DNA from: Candidatus Poribacteria bacterium
Lineage (GTDB): Bacteria > Poribacteria > WGA-4E > PCPOR2b
Direction of reading: 5' to 3'
Length of the DNA: 64,000 nt
NCBI GenBank assembly: GCA_028819845.1
Contig: JAPPKS010000013.1
Span: 1 to 64,000 of the forward strand
Shown here: one piece after another, positions 9,568 through 17,371 of the stretch
How the letters are laid out: each line of letters opens with the position of its first letter
Position numbering within the stretch: position 1 is the stretch's first letter
The notes under the pieces: model-generated
What the model saw: the letters and a program-made list of their open reading frames with translations, nothing else
Told to the model about the DNA's origin: nothing
The model's database searches: none
Program-made: the position numbers and the translations under genes

Positions 9568-10036
9568 ATCGGTGGGAGGGATGTTATAGCCCCATGCGAA
9601 TTTTCAACCCGCTGTGGTCGGCGGAAATGTACTCGGAGGGATTGGCGCCGTGTAGCATCAAAAACATTGTAGGAGCGATTTCCGAATCGCGAAATTTTCG
9701 GTAAAATAAATCTCACCCCTACACAAGACCCCAAATTAAAAGCGCTGCTGCCAATCGTGTTTGTTCTATATTTACAATTCTTGGTTGAATTATCTACACC
9801 AATTTAATTCTCGGGAGGGGCACCACGCCGTAGATGGAAATGCCCTGCAGTAACATCAAGGGCGTATACATTGACGTATTCACAACTATATCATGTATCG
9901 TCACAATCAGCTTAATCGCATAGGGGAAACGCCTATTGCCGTAGCAAGTGCCATCCCGCACTTAACCCTGAAGACCGGATTTAGCTAAGCGTATTTCGCA
10001 CGGTTTTAGGAAAGTACAGATGTGCTATTCCCCTTA
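9568..10036. other. Non-coding stretch with one palindromic repeat
   Basis: No convincing gene is seen. At 9675-9690 lies GCGATTTCCGAATCGC, a perfect GCGATT/AATCGC inverted repeat preceded by GTAGGA, the same element as at 7813 and 7848. The stretch separates the selenoprotein gene from the convergent lipoprotein gene. No clear rho-independent terminator is present. Confidence 0.5.
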
Positions 10037-10690
10037 TTATCGGCTTTGAACCTTGACTTGAGAGGCGTGAGTTGCGGTGAGATATTTCGCCAAGACAGAA
10101 CGCACCTTTGCCTCCGTGAATGCCAAGCCTGGTGCAACAAGCATACATCGTCTAACAGACCACCGAGAAGACCACATCCTAAGAAAATCCGAATAGGGCA
10201 AACGCCTTATCCTCTGACGTTTTAGATCGTTCGTGCCTGAATGGGCTCTCGAAATATTCGTCAGTTGGATTTGCTCGTCGCCGTCGTTGTAGCCAAGCAA
10301 TGCCCAGAATTCCACTGGACCGTCATACCGTAACAATACCACAGGCGCCCAGCCTGATGCAATAAACGCCTTCAATACATCAAGATTGCAATTCGACACT
10401 AGGCTAATTTGGTCGTCCTGTCTCTTTATCCTTGCGTAGAAATCTGCAATGCTGTGATTGAGGGGTTGGTTTTTGAAAATAGTTTTCGGCAACGGCAGCC
10501 GCGCTGACTCTACCTCTGCTACCCACGGTAATGACGGGCTTGACGATGCCGGTACATTTCTCGGTGCGAAGCTGCCATCTATGGAAGTTGATGCGCTCGG
10601 GATATATCTTTTCCCGGGCGCGGGACCGCAATCAGCCAGCACGGTACACAACGCCAGAAGCGTTGCAAGATGAGCAATTGAAGTTCTCAT
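10037..10690 (-). CDS. Putative lipoprotein with C39-like domain
   Basis: A 217-residue secreted protein. The start is placed at the ATG at 10690, which has GGTGGAG upstream and begins a type II signal peptide ending in the lipobox LADC; the longer frame from 10771 would bury this. The C-terminal half (APVVLLRYDG, EFWALLGYND, IQLTNI) resembles the second part of peptidase C39-like domains, but the position normally held by the catalytic His before the GY motif is Glu, so it is probably not an active peptidase of that kind. Function is unknown. It stands alone on the minus strand. Confidence 0.6.
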   Translation of the reverse strand: MRTSIAHLATLLALCTVLADCGPAPGKRYIPSASTSIDGSFAPRNVPASSSPSLPWVAEVESARLPLPKTIFKNQPLNHSIADFYARIKRQDDQISLVSNCNLDVLKAFIASGWAPVVLLRYDGPVEFWALLGYNDGDEQIQLTNISRAHSGTNDLKRQRIRRLPYSDFLRMWSSRWSVRRCMLVAPGLAFTEAKVRSVLAKYLTATHASQVKVQSR

Positions 10691-10924
10691 AATACGCTCC
10701 ACCTTATGTTGGATTGCTATTATAACCCCAAGCGGGAATACAACGCAGCAACCAACAAGTAAACCTCCCATTTGAACAATGCATTAACCGTTTGCCTGCC
10801 GACACGGCCAAAACATTCGATTAGTTAGCAATAGCAAATTCTTCAAACGGCGCCTGAATAAAATTAGATGAACTTATAGTTGATTGAGTGGATTAAAACG
10901 CGACGGTTAAAATTCATAACCGTC

Positions 10925-13900
10925 TTATCCGCTAAACTTCGCCGAGACGACTTTCGACACCCCCGCCTGCTCCATGGTCACACCATACATCGTATCGGCA
11001 ATCTCCATCGTTCGTTTATTATGGGTAATAATGATGAGCTGTGTCTGTTCAGCATATTTCCGAATGAGATTCGTGAATCGGAGTACGTTCGCTTCATCAA
11101 GAGCGGCATCAACTTCATCGAGAACACAGAAGGGGCTCGGTTTGATTTTGAAGATGGCAAACAGCAGAGCGATAGCAACCAGCGACCTTTCACCACCAGA
11201 CAGTTGTGTTATACTCTGGGGGCGTTTCCCCGGCGGACACGCGATAATTTCAATCCCGGCTTCTAGCACATCGGACTCGTCCGTTAAGCGCAATTCCGTC
11301 TCTCCGCCGTTGAAGAGTTCCTCAAAAACAGCCTGGAAGTTACATCGAATCTGCTCAAACGTATTGAGGAAGGCGTCCCGTGAGGTCTTGTTTATCTTTT
11401 GAATCGCCTGATAGGTTGATTCGAGCGACTTCTGCAAATCTTCACGCTGCTCCGCGAAAAAATCCTCGCGTTTCTTGTGTTCTTGATACTCTTCAATCGC
11501 CACCAGGTTAACGGAACCCATGCTCTCAATCTGAACCTTTAGCGTCTCAATCCCGTCCATCAATTCAAGATCGCTAGACGGATTTTCTTCAACTTCAATC
11601 TGATCGATGGACACCTGATATTTGTCCTGAATGCGCGCAGAGATTGCCTTCAGTTGCATCTCCAATTGTGTAGTCGTTACCTCCAAGTGGTGGCGCATGC
11701 GGTTATGTTTATCAAATTCGCGCCTCGCTCTGCGCATCATTTTTTGCGCCTCAGCAATCTGTTCGATTAAACCATCACGCTCCGCCTCCAGTTGGCTCAC
11801 ACACTCTTCGGCTTCAAATTTCCGACCCTCCGCCTGTACAAATTGGCGCTGAACTTCGTCAATCTGTTCCGAGAGATTCTGTTGCGTCTGGTTGTCCGAG
11901 TCAATAATTTCCTGATGTTCTCCAATGCTCTCGCGGATTTGCACCTGGTTTTTCTGCAGTGTTGCGAGTTCATTGCCCAGACCCTGCAATCTCTCACGCT
12001 TACCAGCCAAATTAATTTCAAGTTCCTGACACGATTCTGAAACTTCATCTCGCTTCTTACACTCGACTTCAATCTGTTCAGATAAGCGTTCAATCCGCCG
12101 CTGTAGTGTATGTTGTGTTTTTTGGTCTTCCGCAAGTTGGCTTTGAAGCGCCTCCCGGTCTGCCTTGACCTTCTCTGTTTCCTGATGAAGACTTGCGCCT
12201 TCCGTTTCAGCATCGGTCAGTTGCCGGTTGAGATGTGTAATTTTGTCATGAAGCTGTTCCAAATCCTTTGTCAGGCTTGCGCGTTCGATTTCGTTGTCTT
12301 GCTGTTTCGAGATTAGCGTTTGGCGAGTCTGCTGAAGCTGCGCTAACAGTTTAACATGCTCTTTGCGTTTGGCGTCTTTCTTGTTCACAACTCCCGTCAG
12401 TTCTTTGATTCGCTCCTGTAAATCTCCCAACTCTCTAGGCCGGCTAAGCAGGCCGCTGGTTTGTGTTTTGCTGGAACCGCCTGTGACTGCGCCGGAGGTA
12501 TTAATCAATTCCCCTTCCAACGTGACCAAACGGGCGCTCGGTCGGAAACTCCGTGTCAATTCTATTGCCCTGTCAAGATTTTCAATGACGACAGTATTCC
12601 CCAACAGTTGTTGAACCGCGACTGTATATTTCGGATCGTAATCTAGCAGCTCGGAGGCTAAACCGACTACACCGGCCTGTTTGAGCAGGTTGTTGTCCCG
12701 GAAGGAACGAGAACGGAGAATATCCAGAGGCAGGAATGTCACTCGGCCGGCCTGCGTCTCCTTGAGAAATGTAATTCCCGCCTGGGCATCCTCCGCCGTT
12801 TCTGTAACGACGTTTTGGAGGGCGTTGCCCAACGCCACTTCCATGGCTAACTCGTAGTCTGGCTCGGTGCGAATCAGTTCCGCGATAACTCCGCAAACCC
12901 CGCCGAATCGATCAGGATGTATTTCTCTAGCTTTTAAAATAGCTCGTACGCCTGTAAAAAAACCCTCGTGAGCAGCTTTTAATTCCTGCAATGATTTGAG
13001 ACGCGATACGCTCATGCCAAGCGAATCTTGAATGCCGCGCATCTCAGATTCTAGCTTCCGAAGTTCATCTTGATGCTGTTGCAGTTCTTCTTCCGTGTTC
13101 CGTTTTTCAGTGTCAATGCGAAATTGGTCCGCTGTTAATTGTCGCTCGCGTTTCTGTGCCTTTGTTTGTGTTTCCTTCGCGGTTTCCAGCTCCGTGTGCA
13201 ACGCCCTTGAGTTCTCGACAACCCGGTTCAAATTGTCCGTGGAATAAGTAAGTTTGCCTTCGAGTGAAGTAAGCTGTGCTTCCGCCTGTGAAACTTGTGC
13301 GCTCTTTTCATCTAACTCCACTCTTGTTTTATTCACTGTCTGTTCAGCATCATTCACCCTCGTAGTGAGTTCGGTTAGAACCCGGCGCCGCGCAGTCAAA
13401 CGGCTTTCTTCCAGCTTGAGCGCGACATCTAGTTGCGTCCGTTCTCGCTCGCGTTCATCCTTTTGGGATTCGAGTTCAGCGTGCTGTTTCTCCAACGAGT
13501 CAATCGCTTGTACCGCACGCTGACGCTGCTGCTGGATATTTAGCTGTCGTTCCTTGTAAAGCGCAATCTGTCGCTCCGTCTTCTCAATTTCACCCATGAA
13601 TTGACGTACAACCTCTTGCGCATCCCGGATAGATACGTCTAATTCAGACCGTTTCTCTGTTGCTTCTTCAATCTGTACCTCGGTCGTTTCAATTGTCGCA
13701 TTTGCGCCCGCCGTCAGATTCAAGATTTCATCCAAGCTCAGTTGTGTTTCCGTCAATTCCTTCACAAAACGGCCGTGCTCCCGGCGATTCAGTTCCAGTT
13801 CTAACTGTTTCAACTCATCGTGCAGTCGTTGATAACTCTCAGCCTCTTGCGCCTGCCGCTTGAGCGACTCGGTTTCACGCTGCAATTCGTGAATGATATC

Positions 13901-14476
13901 GTTGATTCTGACAAGGTTTTGCTCCGTGGCTTCCAATTTCTTTATCGCGGCTTTTTTACGGCGCTTATATTTGGTGATACCCGCAACCTCATCAAACAGA
14001 AAGCGGCGTTCCTCCGGTCTATTGTTGAGGATGAGGTCAATCTTAGCCTGTTCCATTATGGAGTATGCATCAACACCGATTCCGGTGTCCATAAACAGTT
14101 CCGTGATATTCCGCAGCAAGCAGGGGTTTTGATTGATAAAATAATCACTCTCACCGCTTCGTGTCAATTGGCGGCGAACCTCAATCTCCGGAGATTCGAG
14201 TGCGAGCTTTCCATCGACGTTGGTGAAACTCAGAGAAACATGCGTCCTTGGCGCTGGTTTGAAATTCGCGCCGCCGTTGAATATGATGTCCTGCATATTG
14301 GCGCAGCGAAGCGCACGGGCGCTCTGTTCGCCAAGTACCCATCGGATGGCGTCGGAAACGTTGCTTTTGCCGCAGCCGTTCGGTCCCACAACCACTGTGA
14401 CGCCCGGCTCGAGCAGTAATTCCGTCTCTTCGGCAAAACTCTTAAAACTACTGATTTTAATCTGATTGAGATACAA
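10925..14476 (-). CDS. smc: Chromosome segregation protein SMC
   Basis: SMC forms the condensin-like ring (with ScpA and ScpB) that organises and segregates chromosomes. The 1183-residue protein has an N-terminal ATPase half with Walker A GPNGCGKS near residues 33-40, two long coiled coils, a central hinge (about 520-680, GVCGVIAELI to GGSSKTQTSGLLSRP), and a C-terminal half with the signature LSGGERSLVAIALLFA and Walker B FCVLDEVDAALDEAN. The start is TTG, supported by GAAGGAGG 7 bases upstream; no ATG competes. scpA and scpB are not in the window. Length and architecture are typical. Confidence 0.97.
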   Translation of the reverse strand: MYLNQIKISSFKSFAEETELLLEPGVTVVVGPNGCGKSNVSDAIRWVLGEQSARALRCANMQDIIFNGGANFKPAPRTHVSLSFTNVDGKLALESPEIEVRRQLTRSGESDYFINQNPCLLRNITELFMDTGIGVDAYSIMEQAKIDLILNNRPEERRFLFDEVAGITKYKRRKKAAIKKLEATEQNLVRINDIIHELQRETESLKRQAQEAESYQRLHDELKQLELELNRREHGRFVKELTETQLSLDEILNLTAGANATIETTEVQIEEATEKRSELDVSIRDAQEVVRQFMGEIEKTERQIALYKERQLNIQQQRQRAVQAIDSLEKQHAELESQKDERERERTQLDVALKLEESRLTARRRVLTELTTRVNDAEQTVNKTRVELDEKSAQVSQAEAQLTSLEGKLTYSTDNLNRVVENSRALHTELETAKETQTKAQKRERQLTADQFRIDTEKRNTEEELQQHQDELRKLESEMRGIQDSLGMSVSRLKSLQELKAAHEGFFTGVRAILKAREIHPDRFGGVCGVIAELIRTEPDYELAMEVALGNALQNVVTETAEDAQAGITFLKETQAGRVTFLPLDILRSRSFRDNNLLKQAGVVGLASELLDYDPKYTVAVQQLLGNTVVIENLDRAIELTRSFRPSARLVTLEGELINTSGAVTGGSSKTQTSGLLSRPRELGDLQERIKELTGVVNKKDAKRKEHVKLLAQLQQTRQTLISKQQDNEIERASLTKDLEQLHDKITHLNRQLTDAETEGASLHQETEKVKADREALQSQLAEDQKTQHTLQRRIERLSEQIEVECKKRDEVSESCQELEINLAGKRERLQGLGNELATLQKNQVQIRESIGEHQEIIDSDNQTQQNLSEQIDEVQRQFVQAEGRKFEAEECVSQLEAERDGLIEQIAEAQKMMRRARREFDKHNRMRHHLEVTTTQLEMQLKAISARIQDKYQVSIDQIEVEENPSSDLELMDGIETLKVQIESMGSVNLVAIEEYQEHKKREDFFAEQREDLQKSLESTYQAIQKINKTSRDAFLNTFEQIRCNFQAVFEELFNGGETELRLTDESDVLEAGIEIIACPPGKRPQSITQLSGGERSLVAIALLFAIFKIKPSPFCVLDEVDAALDEANVLRFTNLIRKYAEQTQLIIITHNKRTMEIADTMYGVTMEQAGVSKVVSAKFSG

Positions 14477-14514
14477 CGGGTTTCCTCCTTCGATTCACAG
14501 ACTGTTCGCAAAGC

Positions 14515-14904
14515 CTACTTCATTAAACGTGAATACGTCATGGTGCGTTTCAAGTCCTCATCAGAAAAATCCGTCGCTTTAATTTGTAACTCCTCGTCGG
14601 TTTTCCAGCCATCGGGTTTTATCCACTTCAAGACACGGAATGATAGGGCATTATCGTCGCCTCTAAAAAAATGAACGTGCGCCGAAACTTGCACAGGAAC
14701 CCTCTCTATTAAAATCGGCGCCAGTTTCGGTGCATCATGTTGGTCATGGTTGGCCCCTGTTACACAACCGAATACAAAATATTTTGCGTTTGTGAAGGGG
14801 CGAGCAGCGCTGCTGTATGACGCAGGCCAACTAACTGAAGTAGATGAAAAACACGCGGCAATTACGCGGCTGTGTTCGCCAAGCACTAAACTTGATATTG
14901 ACAA
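14515..14904 (-). CDS. Unrecognised small protein
   Basis: An open frame of 129 codons from TTG (14904) or 123 from GTG (14886), without a clear ribosome-binding site. The C-terminal 60 residues (VSAHVHFFRGDDNALSF, WIKPDGWKTDEELQIKATDF) look protein-like, with a balanced charged composition, but I recognise no family. The 5' end overlaps the -35 box of a consensus promoter facing the other way. It may be a real short gene upstream of smc or a truncated remnant. Confidence 0.35.
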   Translation of the reverse strand: MSISSLVLGEHSRVIAACFSSTSVSWPASYSSAARPFTNAKYFVFGCVTGANHDQHDAPKLAPILIERVPVQVSAHVHFFRGDDNALSFRVLKWIKPDGWKTDEELQIKATDFSDEDLKRTMTYSRLMK

Positions 14905-14926
14905 AGACTGACAGTTGTGCTATAAT
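14898..14926 (+). promoter_or_regulatory. Perfect sigma-70 promoter
   Basis: TTGACA (14898-14903) and TATAAT (14921-14926) match consensus at all twelve positions with the optimal 17-base spacer. Transcription would start near 14933 and give a leader of about 130 bases before the heme-oxygenase-fold gene. This predicts high constitutive expression of that gene. Confidence 0.85.
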
Positions 14927-15060
14927 CGCCTAGGTTGATGCTTGCACCCATGATAAGCATTTATTCTTGACGATACATTACCAGATGCACAGATTCCAAT
15001 ATCCAGGCAGATTATTCAATCTCAAATTTAGATTACGAATTCGGAATGGAGAACAATCGG

Positions 15061-15657
15061 ATGAACATAGAGCAACGCTTCGATGAAATCATTGAGAATC
15101 GGAATTTGCTCAACCACCCCTTTTATTTAGCTTGGAGCGCAGGCCAGTTGCCCCAAGACGCATTGCGAACATACGCCCGTGAGTACGGCGCCTTCATCGC
15201 GCTTGTACCTGATGGTTGGCAAACTTTGAACGAACAGGAAATTGCGCAAGAAGAAAAAGAACATCTCGAACTGTGGGAAGACTTTGCACAAGGACTAGGA
15301 ACACACGTTGGCGAAGCCCATGTTCCACAGGTCAAAAATCTGGTTGGCGTCGCACGGTCGCTCTGGGAAAACCCGGAAACTGCACTGGGCGCGCTTTATG
15401 CCTTTGAAGCCCAACAGCCCGCCACATCAAAGTCTAAACTCGAAGGGTTGAGAGCGTTTTACCAACTGCCGGATGAAGTAGAGCCTTACTTTGAAATCCA
15501 CTCTCATAATGAGCACGAATCGGAAAAACTGCTGCATCGAATGCAACAACTCGCTCCAGACGAACAAGATTCTGCTTTTCAAGCCTGTGAGAAAATGTGC
15601 GACGCGCTTTGGTCGGCGCTCAGCGGTATTTATGATGCGGAATGCGCGGTTAACTAA
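15061..15657 (+). CDS. Heme-oxygenase-fold iron redox enzyme (CADD/TenA/PqqC-like)
   Basis: A 198-residue all-helical protein of the superfamily that includes PqqC, TenA and Chlamydia CADD, many of which bind a di-iron site and oxidise small molecules or their own side chains. Visible signatures are LLNHPFYLAWSAGQL, REYGAFI, EEKEHLELWEDF, YAFEAQQP and YFEIHSHNEHE, giving the usual Glu and His ligands on several helices. The spacing in the last motif does not let me assign every ligand, so I do not claim a particular reaction. Two starts are possible: ATG 15046 without a Shine-Dalgarno, or ATG 15061 with GGAG 9 bases upstream, which I prefer. A perfect sigma-70 promoter lies upstream. Confidence 0.8.
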   Translation: MNIEQRFDEIIENRNLLNHPFYLAWSAGQLPQDALRTYAREYGAFIALVPDGWQTLNEQEIAQEEKEHLELWEDFAQGLGTHVGEAHVPQVKNLVGVARSLWENPETALGALYAFEAQQPATSKSKLEGLRAFYQLPDEVEPYFEIHSHNEHESEKLLHRMQQLAPDEQDSAFQACEKMCDALWSALSGIYDAECAVN

Positions 15658-15875
15658 CGCTCAATATTAAACCGGTATTCCGGGCGCTACAAATGGCTGA
15701 AGGCATGAGCAACGGCATTCTTCTCTCATTAAATTTCAGTCTGCTATGCCCCTAGATTTCCAGTCCACAAACCTCACCTACCCGTGTACGGTTGAGAGCA
15801 ATTTTGTATAAGCAGATGACAGTTTAATCGTTGATGCGCTCAACTGCTTATATGGAATTACAATATACGGCAACT

Positions 15876-16259
15876 TTAGTAGCTGTTAGACTCATCTGAT
15901 TTGGGATCCGATCTAAATCGCAAAACGAGATTATCAAGGTCTTCCACTTTCATTTCGCACGACTAGACGTAGTTTGTTGGAACCTCTCGAATCGTAGCAC
16001 CGCTCACCTAGTATTCTTCATATAACTTCTCGACATACTCGACACTTATCCAAGTCCAGGTTGCAGCTTGTCCATGATCGCCGTGGCATAGGATTATATG
16101 ACAGTGGCCGCGTGATACAGACCCAAAGCCTGGCGGATCTCTCCAATCCCAATCCTTCTTAAAACCGAGCACTTTTACATAATAGTCGATACTGGCTGGA
16201 ACATTCTTGAAATTGAAGACGGGTATGATACACGCAAACTTGGTTTCTGTCCTTTTCAT
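15876..16259 (-). pseudogene. VOC-family gene broken by two in-frame TAG codons
   Basis: The minus-strand frame encodes a glyoxalase/bleomycin-resistance (VOC) fold of 127 residues, the usual length, but it is interrupted twice by TAG. The first follows LYEEY (16008-16010), where the family often has Lys; the frame resumes with VSGATIREVPTNYV, meets a second TAG where Trp is common, and continues SCEMKVEDLDNLVLRFRSDP to a TAA at 15876. The retained EDLDGN-like motif after both stops shows recent decay rather than chance reading. TAG terminates other genes in this window, so general amber reassignment is unlikely. Confidence 0.8.
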
Positions 16260-16596
16260 TGCATCCGCACTCCGCCTTTCAAGAATTCCATTCAGTCAGA
16301 ATTGTGTCCGCAAGTGTTGACCATTATGGCACAATTGGCAGTATTGTGTCAAACAGTATTCCCCACCCACTGGCATACGTAACAAACGCTTTCGTCTTCT
16401 ATCTCGCCTCGATTTCCCACTCAACAAATTTCCCGCTGAATTTTTCGTAAAATCTGTGAACTTTTCATTTCCTTGCGGTGTCATTTAGAATGGAAGCTTA
16501 CCGGATGACCTATCGCCCCGCCTTTCGCCGGTAATTCTGAAAAGCAATATCAAAATGTCCTGAACCTAAGTCGGTACTTTCTTAAGCTGATGAGCA
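16260..16596. other. Intergenic region between VOC pseudogene and sigma gene
   Basis: About 340 bases between two divergent genes. I see no gene, RNA or repeat. A promoter for the sigma/RNA-polymerase-like pair is expected here, but no convincing -35/-10 pair stands out by eye. Confidence 0.4.
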
Positions 16597-17202
16597 TTGA
16601 TTTTACAATCCGATGAACTTCTCATTGATAAGATTCTTCAACGCGATGCGGAGGCGTTTGAAGTGCTTTGGGCACGATATAGCGCGTCCGTCCGCCAACA
16701 CATCATACGCACCGTACAGGACGAAAGTGCGGCCGAGGATTTGGTTCAGGAAGCATTCTTGCGTCTATGGACATCCGCTGAACAGTGGGACGGACGCGGT
16801 AGTTTCAAAGGGTGGTTTTTCCGCATCGCTACAAATCTCGCTCTCAATTATCTGCGCGCGCTGCGGCGGCGGAAGCAACAGCCCCTCGAATTACCGCCGG
16901 ATGATTTTGATGATGCGGACGAATCCGCGCCCGATCCGGATTGGATGATTGACACGTCGATACGTAGCCCCGACGCAATGTTAGTAAAAGCCGAGCAGTC
17001 TAATTTGCTTTGGCGGCTTGTTGAAGAACTCCCCGAAGATAAACGAGACGTGCTTCAGCTTGTATACCTGAAAGAGATGAATCTTCGCGACGTTGCCGCT
17101 GAGATTGGCGTCCCGGAAGGCACTGTAAAGTCGCGTTTACACTATTCGATTAGGCGCCTCGCTCAAGAATGGAAGGAGATTGCAGACGAAAACGAAGAAT
17201 AG
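16597..17202 (+). CDS. ECF-like sigma-70 family RNA polymerase sigma factor
   Basis: A 201-residue alternative sigma factor. Region 2 spans about residues 10-95 (FEVLWARYSASVR, ESAAEDLVQEAFLRLW, FKGWFFRIATNLALNYLR) and region 4 about 135-195 (LPEDKRDVLQLVYLKEMN, helix-turn-helix LRDVAAEIGVPEGTVKSRLH). A longer than usual acidic linker joins them (PPDDFDDADESAPDPDW). The start is TTG 16597; a stop lies two codons upstream and no ATG is available nearby. No anti-sigma gene follows; instead the next gene, 169 bases downstream on the same strand, encodes a fused RNA-polymerase-like protein, suggesting that the two work together. That functional link is inference. Confidence 0.9.
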   Translation: MILQSDELLIDKILQRDAEAFEVLWARYSASVRQHIIRTVQDESAAEDLVQEAFLRLWTSAEQWDGRGSFKGWFFRIATNLALNYLRALRRRKQQPLELPPDDFDDADESAPDPDWMIDTSIRSPDAMLVKAEQSNLLWRLVEELPEDKRDVLQLVYLKEMNLRDVAAEIGVPEGTVKSRLHYSIRRLAQEWKEIADENEE

Positions 17203-17253
17203 AGTAAGTGAGTAGGCGAGTGGAAGCGCAGCAAAGGCTATTTCTCGCCTCGC

Positions 17254-17316
17254 ATTACGTATTACGCATTACGCATTACGCATTACGTATTACGCATTAC
17301 GTATTACGCATTACGT
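17254..17316. repeat. Tandem heptamer array ATTACG(T/C), nine copies
   Basis: Nine head-to-tail copies of a 7-bp unit, ATTACGT or ATTACGC, fill 63 bases between the sigma factor stop and the RNA-polymerase-like gene. The final base alternates between T and C. The array ends 56 bases before the downstream ATG. It may be slippage-generated or a protein-binding array; a single ATTACGCATTA also occurs near 26228. Confidence 0.85.
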
Positions 17317-17371
17317 ATTCCACATCACGATTCACACTACACGAAATTCCCAATGGGAGGAGGAGACCGCA

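Noticed and set aside
13820-14419. 199-codon frame antisense to smc
   Set aside because: It is a shadow of the smc coding strand; smc is certain.
15876-16259. Amber (TAG) codons reassigned to an amino acid
   Set aside because: Several intact genes here end in TAG, including the sigma factor, so TAG works as a stop; decay is simpler.
17254-17316. CRISPR array or attachment site
   Set aside because: The repeat unit is only 7 bp with no spacers, and no cas or integrase genes are nearby.
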